Source: QFOX01 sp033763655
Lineage (GTDB): Bacteria; Pseudomonadota; Alphaproteobacteria; Rickettsiales; UBA3002
Reading direction: 5' to 3'
Assembly (NCBI GenBank): GCA_033763655.1
Contig: JANRKD010000001.1
Coordinates: 124,001 to 188,000, forward strand
DNA length: 64,000 bases
This document shows, piece after piece, positions 33,789 through 42,809 of this stretch. The position numbers and the translations under genes were made by a program. The notes below the pieces were generated by a model, which was not told the DNA's origin, did not search any database, and saw nothing but the letters and a program-made list of their open reading frames with translations. Within the stretch, counting starts at the first letter, position 1, and every line of letters begins with the position of its first letter.

Positions 33789-36700
33789 TTACACCACACC
33801 TTTTCCTTTATCCACCACGGCTTGCGCGATGGCTCTCGGCGTAGGCAGCGACGTCCCCGCAGGCATATCGATTGACGGCAATTGCATACCAATCGGATCC
33901 CCAGGCACCTTTGGCGGCGGAGGTGGCACCTCCGGCGGTATCGGCGGCTTGGGCGGTGGCAGTACAGGCGGTTTGCCCGACGGCAACTCGGGGTCAATTG
34001 GCAGCTCTGTCTTTGGCGGCGGCTCTGTCGGCGGTCTCTCCTGATCGAGCGGCTTATCTTGAGGCTTCTTATGCGTCAGCGCCGCAATGAGAAGCGCCAT
34101 TTTTACCGTCTCGACAATGGACACGCCGTTCTTCGCGTGAAGCGTGTTAATCTGAGCAGCAAATTTTTTGCCGAACGCCTCCTGTGCCGCTGCGCGCTGC
34201 GCGGAGTCGGCGATTTCACCTATCGCCAGCAACTGATCCTGCGCCTCTGCCGGAAACTCCACCATCACCGAAGCGGCCGTGGCCATAAGGGCGGCGCTAG
34301 CCTTTGGTTCATTCCCTATAAATCTGGCCAGCGTATTGGCCGACAGCGCATGGACATCCGCATGGCTCTTGTTGGAGTCATTAAAAAATGCCCCGAAGGC
34401 AGTGGCAGACGCCTCCACCACCGGCGCGGCGCCGTTGCCTGCATGCGTTGCCTCAACCCGCTCCCTGACGAGTTTCGCCAATTGTCGCCCCGCCCTGCCC
34501 TGACCACTAGTCAGACTGTCCACCTGCGCCCGCAACGCGGCAGCGAGTTCTTTATTTCCCGACGCATCGGCAGCCACTATCGTATTGGTCAGCAGCACGG
34601 CAAAACTCACAGGGGATACTTCCGCCATCCGCGTGACATTAAGCGCATCCAGCTGATTCTGGCTGACTAAGGCGGGGTTGCCGCTCAGGGTCAATACCGA
34701 TGCACGCGCCGCTGCATCCGCAGGCCTATCGGTTGGCAGCGTGGTGACCATCACGGGGCCTGTTCCACCCAGCTTTTCCGCCTGCTCAGGAGACAAGGCA
34801 AGCGCACCGCCACCGGCAACCACCGCCGCCACCTGCGAACGTTCCACCGTGAGAATTTTTGCGCCTTTCAGCACGCCCTCCTGCGTGGCCTGCGCCACCG
34901 CCGCACTAACATAGCGCCCTCCTGCAGTGTCAAGGTTGGCGACCATCTGGTTATCAATCGTTGCACTATCGGCAGGCGACAACATCTGGCGAAGCGCCAT
35001 GCTGGTAGCGGTCGCACCGGCGTTTTCCGCCCGGTCGGCATCCATCGTCAGCACCAGCGCTGTTGCCGCAATATTACCGACGGGGCCACCTGCTTCTGCC
35101 ACGGCAATCGCCCGATCCAGCACTTCCGTCACGGCACCATCGACTACCGCATGGGTGTCAGAATCGTTCCAACGGGCAGCGGTGGCTTCGCTAAATCCAA
35201 ACAAACCATTATTCTGGTTACGGTTCTTCCCGGGCGATGCAATTCCGAGCGTTAAGAAACGCCCCAGACCATCGAGAAACCGATGCTTCTGGTGCAGCAA
35301 TGCCTCGCCCTGATCTTCTCCGGCAAGACGGCTTGCAATATCACGCGCGCCTGCCGCCGCTTCACCTGCCCCGGCATACCCAAGGAGTTGATAATTACCT
35401 GACTTGGTGTTCGATGAGAAATGCAGCAAATCGCTGATATTCTGCATGCCGCCCGGCGTGGCCAGCATATGCTCCACCCATGCCGCGCGGGCCTTCGGGT
35501 CGTCGCGCAGATGTCGCAGCAATTTAAGGCGCGCGGGCGCAAGATTTTCTTCTTTCTGTCCTTGCACATCATGCAACAGACCGGATCCAAGCGCCGTCTC
35601 ACTGGCCGTCGGCGGACGGATGCTTTTTTCCCACATCTGGTTGGCGTAAACCGTCCCGACGCGTTCCGCTTCCTCGCGGCGCAAGGCTTCCTGCTGCTGC
35701 CGCGCTTCTCTGCGTTCGCGCAGCGAGCCCCCTGCATTTTTATGGTGACGGTGGGGTGCGGAAACACGGGTTTCAGGGGTGTCCCCATAACCTTTCACAA
35801 TAAAGTCTTCTTCGAGGCGCTCCGCTTTCCAATCCTGCATCGGATTGATCCAGTCCGCGCGTCCCCCATGCTCTCCGATGGCCTCATTCAGGCGCGTCGG
35901 ATTATCCAGCACATCCCAATACGGCGCCACATAGGTTTCGCTCAGGCGCGTTTTATCCTCATCTTCAGGCAAGCGCGCGACAATGCGCTGCATTTCATCA
36001 CGCAACGTCTGCACGCGGTCAACAGGCACCCCGTAAGAATCCACCGACCATACCAGCGGATGCATCGCCATCTGCACGTTCAGTTGTAGCAATTTTTCGG
36101 CGTCGGCAGCGTTCGGCGCGGCTTTAAATGCCGTATCAATTTTTTCATACGCACGCTCGGCACCCAGATAGGTGGTGACCAGCGCCACCCCTTCCCCCGT
36201 ATTGGTCAGCGGCAGGTTGCGGTTGCGCGCCGTGAGCGCCTCGCGGATACCCAGCACCCCAAACAGTCCATGGTAATCGGGATTGTTGCGGCGATTGAGT
36301 GAAATTAATGCACTCATATCCTGCACCGTACGCACGGCGCCATCGGCATCAACGGCGAGGCTGACACCGCTTTCCATTTTCTGATTGTTACGTGTATTGG
36401 GGCCAACAGGATTCCCATTTCCATCGAGCCGAATATGCTTACCCGGTGCGAATTCTAATTCTTTATTAGCGCGACGAAGATCCACATGGTTTCCCTCCGG
36501 ATCAATCATCCCACCAAGGAACGGCACCTGCAGCGTATCGAGTGCGGAGGCGGCCCTATCGCCCTTGCCACTGCCCGTATTCACCGCCGTGCCTTCATGC
36601 GTACCGGGATGCAACCCATTGCGCCGCTTACCTCTCTCGCGCAGCTTATCTCTCTCGCCGGGTGATTCCGCCGCCACATCGCGCGGTGGTCGGCCAACGA

Positions 36701-37208
36701 AGTAATCCGCGCCATCAAGCAGAACGGCATCACGCACTGTGCCTTGTGAGTTCACAATCAGCTGATGCAGCGGGCGCACTTCCACCTCACGCGGCGACAA
36801 CTCCAGCGGTGCCGCTTGCACCGGCGACGCTTCAGCAACAATTGGCGTCACCAACGGCACGGACGGTTTATCGTGGCATATTTTCAGCAGCTCGAAATCG
36901 CCAATTTCATTGCCTTCTGGCAGTTTGATCGTGCTGCCTAAAATCAGATTCGGCTCAAGGGTTGGGTCGCCCTTACACGGCACGCCTTTAACCGTTTTCA
37001 GATCGTTGTGTTCAATCACCCATGCGGCGAATTCCTTGTAATTATATTTCCCGGGATTGGCCTTACTCCACGCGTTATACACGCTGCGCAACCCATCACC
37101 TTCCCATTCCTTGCCGCGCTTACCATTGCCGCGGATGGTGTAAAGGTCATAATCCGCCTTACCGCTATCGGGCACAGGCGTGCGGGTTGCATCGGTTTCT
37201 TCGGCCAT
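33789..37208 (-). CDS. Very large unrecognised protein (1139 aa) with LysM-like N-terminus and proline-rich tail
   Basis: 1139 residues from the second ATG of ATGATG at 37208, preceded by AAGGAGG. No signal peptide and no clear membrane segment. Residues about 40-100 look like a divergent LysM-type module ending DPTLEPNLILGSTIKLP. Residues about 150-510 are polar and unassigned, followed by a charged coiled-coil-like stretch SLRERREARQQQEALRREEA. A long alanine-rich helical region runs from about 640 to 1030. The last 100 residues are a proline/lysine-rich tail with PPKPPIPPEVPPPPPKVP. I do not know a matching family. It is convergent with the decarboxylase and divergent from exonuclease III. 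An effector, surface-associated or structural role is conceivable but unsupported. Confidence 0.8.
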   Translation of the reverse strand: MAEETDATRTPVPDSGKADYDLYTIRGNGKRGKEWEGDGLRSVYNAWSKANPGKYNYKEFAAWVIEHNDLKTVKGVPCKGDPTLEPNLILGSTIKLPEGNEIGDFELLKICHDKPSVPLVTPIVAEASPVQAAPLELSPREVEVRPLHQLIVNSQGTVRDAVLLDGADYFVGRPPRDVAAESPGERDKLRERGKRRNGLHPGTHEGTAVNTGSGKGDRAASALDTLQVPFLGGMIDPEGNHVDLRRANKELEFAPGKHIRLDGNGNPVGPNTRNNQKMESGVSLAVDADGAVRTVQDMSALISLNRRNNPDYHGLFGVLGIREALTARNRNLPLTNTGEGVALVTTYLGAERAYEKIDTAFKAAPNAADAEKLLQLNVQMAMHPLVWSVDSYGVPVDRVQTLRDEMQRIVARLPEDEDKTRLSETYVAPYWDVLDNPTRLNEAIGEHGGRADWINPMQDWKAERLEEDFIVKGYGDTPETRVSAPHRHHKNAGGSLRERREARQQQEALRREEAERVGTVYANQMWEKSIRPPTASETALGSGLLHDVQGQKEENLAPARLKLLRHLRDDPKARAAWVEHMLATPGGMQNISDLLHFSSNTKSGNYQLLGYAGAGEAAAGARDIASRLAGEDQGEALLHQKHRFLDGLGRFLTLGIASPGKNRNQNNGLFGFSEATAARWNDSDTHAVVDGAVTEVLDRAIAVAEAGGPVGNIAATALVLTMDADRAENAGATATSMALRQMLSPADSATIDNQMVANLDTAGGRYVSAAVAQATQEGVLKGAKILTVERSQVAAVVAGGGALALSPEQAEKLGGTGPVMVTTLPTDRPADAAARASVLTLSGNPALVSQNQLDALNVTRMAEVSPVSFAVLLTNTIVAADASGNKELAAALRAQVDSLTSGQGRAGRQLAKLVRERVEATHAGNGAAPVVEASATAFGAFFNDSNKSHADVHALSANTLARFIGNEPKASAALMATAASVMVEFPAEAQDQLLAIGEIADSAQRAAAQEAFGKKFAAQINTLHAKNGVSIVETVKMALLIAALTHKKPQDKPLDQERPPTEPPPKTELPIDPELPSGKPPVLPPPKPPIPPEVPPPPPKVPGDPIGMQLPSIDMPAGTSLPTPRAIAQAVVDKGKGVV

Positions 37209-37409
37209 CATAGCCTCCTTCAACGGTCAACATGGTTCCTTAATGCATTAGTTTTACCCCAGCTTGGGTTAAGGAAGTGTGACAATTACGTTAAAGTTTT
37301 ATTAATTATCGGGGGCGCCCTCTCTTTTTTGCGAAATATCAGCTATATAAACGCACATATACTCCTCGTGTCGGTTGCACGCGCGGCAAATTCCGCCATA
37401 CTGCCGCCC

Positions 37410-38222
37410 ATGCCGCTCACCATCGCCACCTGGAATGTCAACTCCCTGCGCATCCGCGAGGCGATGCTGGCGCGGTTTATCGGCAGCCACGCCCCCGACG
37501 TGCTCTGCCTGCAGGAAACCAAGGTCACGGATGCGGATTTCCCGCATGATCTGGTGGCGCGGCTGGGCTATGCGCACTGCCTGTTTGCGGGTGAAAAAAG
37601 CTACAACGGCGTGGCCATCCTCTCAAAATTACCGCTGACGGAAATTGGCCGCTTCGACCTCATCGGCAACGGCCAGAAACGCCATATTGGCGCGCGGCTC
37701 GAAAACGGTGTCGAGATCCATAACTTCTACGTGCCCGCAGGGGGCGACCTCCCCGACCCCGCGCTTAACCCGAAATTCGACGAAAAGCTCCGTTTTGTTG
37801 CGGCCATGCGCGACTGGTCGGCGCAGGAGGTCACGAAAAACCAGCGCGTGGTCATCCTCGGCGATTTCAACATCGCACCGCTTGAGCACGATGTCTGGTC
37901 GTCGCGGCAATTGCGCGATGTCGTCAGCCACACCGCTGTCGAACGCGAGGCACTCGGCGCCCTGCAACGCGAAAGCGGCGGCTGGGTCGATGCGCTGCGT
38001 CACCTCACCCCACCCGAGCAGAAGCTCTATAGCTGGTGGAGCTATCGCAACCGTGACTGGGATAAATCCGACCGTGGGCGGCGGCTTGATCATATCTGGC
38101 TGACCCCGGCGCTCATGCCCGCACTCACCACAGGGCAGATCGTGCGCGACGCCCGCGGCTTTGAAAGCCCATCCGACCATGTGCCGGTCATCGTGGAGCT
38201 GGAGCCGGAACGGGCGGCGTAA
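37410..38222 (+). CDS. xth: Exodeoxyribonuclease III (AP endonuclease)
   Basis: 270 residues from ATG 37410; the much longer upstream frame has no family similarity. Endonuclease/exonuclease/phosphatase fold. The visible blocks are ATWNVNSLRIRE, VLCLQETKV (catalytic Glu), RVVILGDFNIAP (Asp/Asn) and the C-terminal SDHVPVIVEL (catalytic Asp-His). It repairs abasic sites and 3'-blocked ends in DNA. The preceding 200 bp between it and the large divergent gene are AT-rich and must contain both promoters; no clear consensus was seen. Confidence 0.93.
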   Translation: MPLTIATWNVNSLRIREAMLARFIGSHAPDVLCLQETKVTDADFPHDLVARLGYAHCLFAGEKSYNGVAILSKLPLTEIGRFDLIGNGQKRHIGARLENGVEIHNFYVPAGGDLPDPALNPKFDEKLRFVAAMRDWSAQEVTKNQRVVILGDFNIAPLEHDVWSSRQLRDVVSHTAVEREALGALQRESGGWVDALRHLTPPEQKLYSWWSYRNRDWDKSDRGRRLDHIWLTPALMPALTTGQIVRDARGFESPSDHVPVIVELEPERAA

Positions 38223-38245
38223 TCAACGCCGAAGCGGCGGGGGAA

Positions 38246-38362
38246 TCAAAAAGGGCGTTTGCCTTGCCGCGCACGGATACGCGCATAGGCGGGGCGGAGT
38301 TTCGCGGCGATGGCGAGCAACCACACCACACTCAGGACTGCACTGGTCAGAAGTAGCATCAT
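38246..38362 (-). CDS. Small single-pass membrane peptide (38 aa), unrecognised
   Basis: A 38-codon frame runs from ATG 38362 (a second ATG follows immediately) to TGA at 38246. It is preceded by AAAAAGGAACG, a good Shine-Dalgarno. The product starts MMLLLTSAVLSVVWLLAIAA, one hydrophobic helix, then a strongly basic tail (KLRPAYARIRARQGKRPF). The layout, helix with a positive cytoplasmic end, is typical of real small membrane proteins. It is 61 bp downstream of the DUF1150 gene on the same strand. No family recognised. Confidence 0.55.
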   Translation of the reverse strand: MMLLLTSAVLSVVWLLAIAAKLRPAYARIRARQGKRPF

Positions 38363-38423
38363 CGTTCCTTTTTAATTCAGGTTAGGATGACGTGGTTTGC
38401 CAAGTCGGGGCGGTAAGCGGAGT

Positions 38424-38636
38424 TTAGTGGATACTGACGGGTGCGAGGTTATGTTTCACCGCGTTATAGAAGGCGCTTTCTTCGGTATCAAACAGCGCCA
38501 GCCGGGTACCATCGGCGGCAAAGACCGCGTAGCTCATCGCCAGCCCGTCGCGCACGGGCTTGATGTAGGCCATGGTTTCAAGGCCAACCATCGCCATCAT
38601 GATGTCTTCGAGTTTACTGGTTTCGAGCTGCTGCAT
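38424..38636 (-). CDS. DUF1150 family protein
   Basis: 70 residues from ATG 38636, which has GGAGAT just upstream; longer upstream frames are not supported. The sequence LETMAYIKPVRDGLAMSYAV, FAADGTRLALFDTEESAF and the ending HNLAPVSIH fit DUF1150, a short family found across alphaproteobacteria, whose members often sit beside small heat-shock protein genes. Here no such gene is adjacent; lolA is upstream and a 38-residue membrane peptide follows. Function unknown, probably cytoplasmic. Confidence 0.82.
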   Translation of the reverse strand: MQQLETSKLEDIMMAMVGLETMAYIKPVRDGLAMSYAVFAADGTRLALFDTEESAFYNAVKHNLAPVSIH

Positions 38637-38733
38637 GGTATCTCCGTTAGGAATTCTTTCGTATAGACCTAACATACCCCATCGGCAGCGGTTTGAGTGT
38701 GACAGTTGTGTGAAGTCTGTGCGGGCGGCGCGG

Positions 38734-39471
38734 CTATTTCCGGTTGCGGCGGTCATTCACCCCGCGCGGATCGACGAACACGAAGAGCTTATCGTCGAGA
38801 ATTGGGCCAAACTGTGCATTTTCGAGCGTGACGCGGGTTTCGTTCCCCGTCGCATCGACCGCGATGATATTGCGTATCTTCAGTGGTGCGGCTGAAAATT
38901 CAAGGGTCAGGCTGCCTTCGTCGGGCTTTTTGGCCTGGACGATGGTGGCGGAAATCATGCCCTCTCCCGCCGCCAGCGCCGTAAGGCGGGTGGATGCGCT
39001 GTCGAGCCTGATGGTTTTTTGGGCGAGGAACCCGGCCAGCGTGTCGTCCACCCCGATATAGGTCACCTGATCGAGCCCGGGATCGTAATAAGTCATGGAT
39101 TTTCCATCGCTGACCAGCAGGAGCGGCGTCGGCGGGTTATATTGCCAGCGCATTTTACCCGGGCGTTTGAGGAAAAACTTGCCCGTGCCCATGCTGCCAT
39201 CCGCCGAAATCTGGCTGAAATTGGCGACGATACTGCTCAGCGTCGAAAGATAGGCCTCGACCTTTGCCACCGCCTCGCGGCGCGCCTCGCCCTCAAGCTC
39301 CTTAAAGGCGACGGTCGGGGCGGTGATTTTTCTGACAGGCACGGGATGTTGCGCAGCATATTTGCCCATATCGGGCTTGTTGGCGGAGCTGAGTGCCGCC
39401 TGCGGCACCGCATGGGCAGTGCCGACGCTCATTACCCATGCCAGCATTACGAAAAAAGGGCGTGTGTTCAT
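38734..39471 (-). CDS. lolA: Outer-membrane lipoprotein carrier LolA-like protein
   Basis: 245 residues. Signal peptide about 1-21 (VMSVGTAHA). The mature protein has an extra linker of about 45 residues, then the LolA domain: KVEAYLSTLSSIVANFSQIS, GKFFLKRPGKMRWQYNPPTP, LLVSDGKSMTYYDPGLDQV. LolA binds lipoproteins released by LolCDE and carries them across the periplasm to the outer membrane. In this window Pal is a candidate cargo. The gene is just downstream of an orphan gene and of ftsK on the same strand; ftsK next to lolA is usual in alphaproteobacteria. Confidence 0.9.
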   Translation of the reverse strand: MNTRPFFVMLAWVMSVGTAHAVPQAALSSANKPDMGKYAAQHPVPVRKITAPTVAFKELEGEARREAVAKVEAYLSTLSSIVANFSQISADGSMGTGKFFLKRPGKMRWQYNPPTPLLLVSDGKSMTYYDPGLDQVTYIGVDDTLAGFLAQKTIRLDSASTRLTALAAGEGMISATIVQAKKPDEGSLTLEFSAAPLKIRNIIAVDATGNETRVTLENAQFGPILDDKLFVFVDPRGVNDRRNRK

Positions 39472-39539
39472 CGCTGTGTGCTAGCGTATCGCAGCGCTTT
39501 CAGCAAGCGGCGTGAACAGGGTGGCGCGCCGCAAATCGG

Positions 39540-40103
39540 CTACCTTGTGGCGACGAGGGCAGCATCAACATCATTGGTAAGAAATCCAACCTGCGCCCCG
39601 GCGACGGCGACCCCATGGGAGGCTGGGGTGGGGGTGGCAGCATCCGCGCGGGCATCCGCCCCCTCCGCAACCCCGGCAACAAGGTTTGCCACATAGTATT
39701 TTTTCGCCACTCTCGGGTTGCATTCCTTCAACTGCACCTGCTGCGCTTCACTGAGAAGCACGCCGCGCCAATTATCAATAGAGTGCAACACATCAAGTTT
39801 CGTGAATGCCCCCTGTTCACGAAGGTCGATGGTGGCAAACTCCGGATTATCCTTCCGCCAGCGATTGAACCCTCCCGGCACCACCTGAAGCAATTGCATG
39901 GCCTGCGTATCGGTGAATTTTACCCCGCGTAAATCACATTCCCCCAAACGCCAGTAGGAAGTGAAATCCGTGACTCCTGAAAAATCCGGCACCAGCTCGG
40001 GATACGCGCGCCGCGTTCCATTAAACGAAGCAACGTCGCCATCACGCGCATGGCGCAGCAGCTTTTTCGCTGGGTTCTCTGTAAAACGCTCCCAAAGACT
40101 CAT
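39540..40103 (-). CDS. Unrecognised 187-residue protein between ftsK and lolA
   Basis: 187 residues, predicted cytoplasmic. It starts MSLWERFTENPAKKLLRHAR. The central part has two short stretches resembling single turns of pentapeptide repeats (FSGVTDF, ECDLRGVKF). It also contains LDVLHSIDNWRGVLLSEAQQ, a phrase like the KGAILSEEQ ends of pentapeptide proteins. The last 50 residues are alanine-rich and low complexity. It interrupts the usual ftsK-lolA neighbourhood. No function can be given. Confidence 0.65.
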   Translation of the reverse strand: MSLWERFTENPAKKLLRHARDGDVASFNGTRRAYPELVPDFSGVTDFTSYWRLGECDLRGVKFTDTQAMQLLQVVPGGFNRWRKDNPEFATIDLREQGAFTKLDVLHSIDNWRGVLLSEAQQVQLKECNPRVAKKYYVANLVAGVAEGADARADAATPTPASHGVAVAGAQVGFLTNDVDAALVATR

Positions 40104-40239
40104 TGTTTTTCCTGTCGTAGTCGGCGTGTGAAAGCCTCACCTTAGGCCGGAAATACTAAGATTTTATGAAGGAGCCATGACAATCCGATGACAATTGTTC
40201 CCCGCCGCCGCGAAACGCCCGGTGAGACGCCGTTGCAGC

Positions 40240-42540
40240 CTATTCGCGCACCAGCACTTCGCGCTTGCCGACATGGTTGGCGGGGCCGACGATGCCCTCC
40301 TGCTCCAGCTTTTCGATAATCCGCGCGGCGCGGTTATAACCGATTTTGAGGCGGCGCTGGACATAGCTGGTGGAACCCTTGTTATCGCGGATGACAAACT
40401 CCTTCGCCTGCTCGTAGAGCGCGCGGTCGACATCGGATTCATCCTCGTCGAACAGCGCGCCGCTGCCGTCGCCCTCTGCCTCGGGGTCGTAGGTGACGGC
40501 GTTGTCATATACCGGCGACCCCTGCGTGCGCAGATAGGTGACGATTTCCTCGACCTCTTTATCCGAAATAAACGGCCCATGCACACGGGTGATACGCCCG
40601 CCGCCCGCCATGTAGAGCATGTCACCCTGCCCGAGCAACTGCTCGGCACCCTGCTCGCCCAGAATGGTGCGGCTGTCGATTTTGCTGGTCACCTGGAAGG
40701 AAATGCGCGTCGGGAAGTTGGCTTTGATGACGCCGGTAATCACATCGACGCTCGGGCGTTGCGTCGCCATGATGATGTGGATGCCCGCCGCCCGCGCCAT
40801 TTGCGCCAACCGCTGGATGGAACCTTCAATCTCCTTACCCGCCACCAGCATCAGATCGGCCATCTCATCGACAATCACGACAATAAACGGTAGCGCGCTC
40901 ATATCGAGTGGCTGCTTCTCCATAATCGGCTTGCCGGTTTCGGCATCAAAGCCGGTCTGCACGCTGCGCGTCAGCTCCTCGCCTTTCTTTTTGGCCTCCT
41001 CCAGCCGCTTGTTGTAGTTGTCGATATTGCGCACGCCAAGCGCGCTCATCAGGCGGTAGCGGTTTTCCATTTCCTTCACCGCCCATTTAAGCGCGACCAC
41101 CGCCTTGCCCGGCTCCGTCACCACCGGTGCCAGCAGATGGGGAATATTATCGTAGACCGAAAGTTCGAGCATTTTCGGGTCAATCATGATGAATTTGCAC
41201 TGCTCGGGCGTGTGGTGGTAGATCAGCGACATAATCATGGTGTTGATGGCCACCGATTTGCCCGAGCCGGTCGTCCCCGCCACCAACACATGCGGCATTT
41301 TCGCGAGATCAGCGATAATCGGCTCGCCCGAAATATCCTTGCCCAGCACCAGCGGCAATTTCGCCTCGGTGCTCTTGTAGGCCGAATCTTCGCACAGATC
41401 GCGCATATAGACAGTTTCGCGGTGGGCGTTGGGCAACTCGACGCCCAGCGCCGAGCGTCCGGTAATCACGGAGATGCGCGCCGAAATCGCACTCATCGAG
41501 CGCGCGACATCGTCGCTCAGGCCAATCACGCGCGAGGATTTCACGCCTGCCGCCGGTTCGAATTCATAGAGCGTGACCACCGGGCCGGGCCGCACGCGGG
41601 TAATTTCACCCTTGACGCCGTAATCGGCCAGCACCGATTCGAGCAGGCGCGCATTCTGCTCCAGCGCCGCTTCACTCAGTTGCTTGACGCTTCTGCTGGG
41701 CACTTTCTGCATCATGGCGAGCGAGGGCATGGTGTAGGCACCTTTGCGCGCCCGCAAATCGAGCGCGCTCTGCTCGGTGGTTTTCTTGACTTTTTTTGCC
41801 TCGACGCGCTTTTTGGGTTTCGATTCAAGCCGTGGGCCGTCGCGCGCCTCATCGTCGTCGGGCGCGTCGTCATTCGCCTCATCGTCCCCGTCTGTGTCAT
41901 CATCCACCACCACCGCGCGGGGGCGGCGCAGCAGCGCCACCATGTGGCGCGTGGCATCGGCCAGATGCACGCCGGTGACGCGCATAACGTACCCAATCGC
42001 CACCCATTCGGCGAACTTCAGGCCGAGCGCGACCGGCAGGGTCGCAAGGAACACCAGCCCCATCAGCGCCGCCAACCCCCACAGGCCCAGCAGCGGCAGG
42101 AGCTTGAACGCCACCAGAATGCCCATCGCGCCGCCCGCCTGATGCATCCACGGCGCCTGCGTGCCGGCCGCCAGCAACGCCAGCAGGGTCGCGCCGCTGA
42201 GAACCGCCAGCAGCAGGCACACCACACGCACGCTGATATGCAGCCGGTCATCCTTCAGCACCAGCCGCCACGCCCAGCCGAAGGCGGAGAAAACCAGCAG
42301 CACACTCATCCAGCCCAGGGTCTGCCTGAGCATATCGGCCAGGTTCGCGCCAAAAACCCCGAGCAGGTTGCGTGGCGGCGTGGCGCTCAAATGGTTCAGC
42401 GAAGGGTCGGCAGGGTGATAGGTGGCAAGCGTCGCCAGCAGCAGCAGCCCGAGTGCGGCAAGCCCGGCCGCAAACATCGCCCCGGCATGACGCCGGATCA
42501 GGGGCGGCACCCCAAGGGTTGGAACCAGTCGCGCCAGCAT
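40240..42540 (-). CDS. ftsK: DNA translocase FtsK
   Basis: 766 residues, preceded by AAGGAAG. Four N-terminal membrane helices (about 20-190), then an acidic then basic linker (DDDTDGDDEANDDAPDDDEA followed by KPKKRVEAKKVKK), shorter than in Escherichia coli. The motor has Walker A VAGTTGSGKSVAIN and Walker B-type IVVIVDEMADLM. The C-terminal gamma winged helix (STSYVQRRLKIGYNRAARII) reads polar sequences. It anchors at the septum and pumps DNA to finish chromosome segregation. It diverges from the SRP RNA-dnaX region. Confidence 0.95.
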   Translation of the reverse strand: MLARLVPTLGVPPLIRRHAGAMFAAGLAALGLLLLATLATYHPADPSLNHLSATPPRNLLGVFGANLADMLRQTLGWMSVLLVFSAFGWAWRLVLKDDRLHISVRVVCLLLAVLSGATLLALLAAGTQAPWMHQAGGAMGILVAFKLLPLLGLWGLAALMGLVFLATLPVALGLKFAEWVAIGYVMRVTGVHLADATRHMVALLRRPRAVVVDDDTDGDDEANDDAPDDDEARDGPRLESKPKKRVEAKKVKKTTEQSALDLRARKGAYTMPSLAMMQKVPSRSVKQLSEAALEQNARLLESVLADYGVKGEITRVRPGPVVTLYEFEPAAGVKSSRVIGLSDDVARSMSAISARISVITGRSALGVELPNAHRETVYMRDLCEDSAYKSTEAKLPLVLGKDISGEPIIADLAKMPHVLVAGTTGSGKSVAINTMIMSLIYHHTPEQCKFIMIDPKMLELSVYDNIPHLLAPVVTEPGKAVVALKWAVKEMENRYRLMSALGVRNIDNYNKRLEEAKKKGEELTRSVQTGFDAETGKPIMEKQPLDMSALPFIVVIVDEMADLMLVAGKEIEGSIQRLAQMARAAGIHIIMATQRPSVDVITGVIKANFPTRISFQVTSKIDSRTILGEQGAEQLLGQGDMLYMAGGGRITRVHGPFISDKEVEEIVTYLRTQGSPVYDNAVTYDPEAEGDGSGALFDEDESDVDRALYEQAKEFVIRDNKGSTSYVQRRLKIGYNRAARIIEKLEQEGIVGPANHVGKREVLVRE

Positions 42541-42713
42541 GTCGTTCGCTTCCTTATCTTTTTATCTCTTTTTGTCGGCCCGCCCTGTGGATAAGCGCAG
42601 CCGTAATCCGCGCGTCACTGTAGCAGAGCACGCGCCGAGGAACAAGCCCACGCCACGAAAATCCGCCGGATAAATCCCCTTGCCTGCCCGGTGTATCTAT
42701 GCGAACACTATGC

Positions 42714-42806
42714 GCGGCTGGCGGCGGGCGATTGCGTTTGAAAACCCGGCCAGGGCCGAGAGGCAGCAACCGTATCGAAGTTGCATCGGGTCGTCCGCCA
42801 GCCACC
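42714..42806 (+). ncRNA. ffs: Signal recognition particle RNA, small bacterial type (4.5S)
   Basis: The arms GGCTGGCGG (42716-42724) and CCGCCAGCC (42795-42803) pair perfectly and close a long hairpin. The conserved SRP core lies inside: CCCGG then CCAGG-GCC-GAGA-GGC-AGCA. This is the internal asymmetric loop (CAGG against AGCA) and a GNRA tetraloop, as in domain IV bound by the M domain of Ffh. The location directly upstream of dnaX is the standard one in alphaproteobacteria. The canonical GGTCAGG reads GGCCAGG and the usual GGAA loop is GAGA. Ends are approximate. Its 3' end abuts a palindromic repeat. Confidence 0.85.
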
Positions 42807-42809
42807 TTG

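Noticed and set aside
36385..36928. Plus-strand open frames opposite the 1139-residue protein
   Set aside because: Short, low-complexity, no ribosome sites; the minus-strand gene has an excellent one and uninterrupted frame.
41137..42594. 485-codon plus-strand open frame opposite ftsK
   Set aside because: Glutamine/arginine/histidine-rich mirror of the ftsK coding strand; FtsK motifs are convincing.
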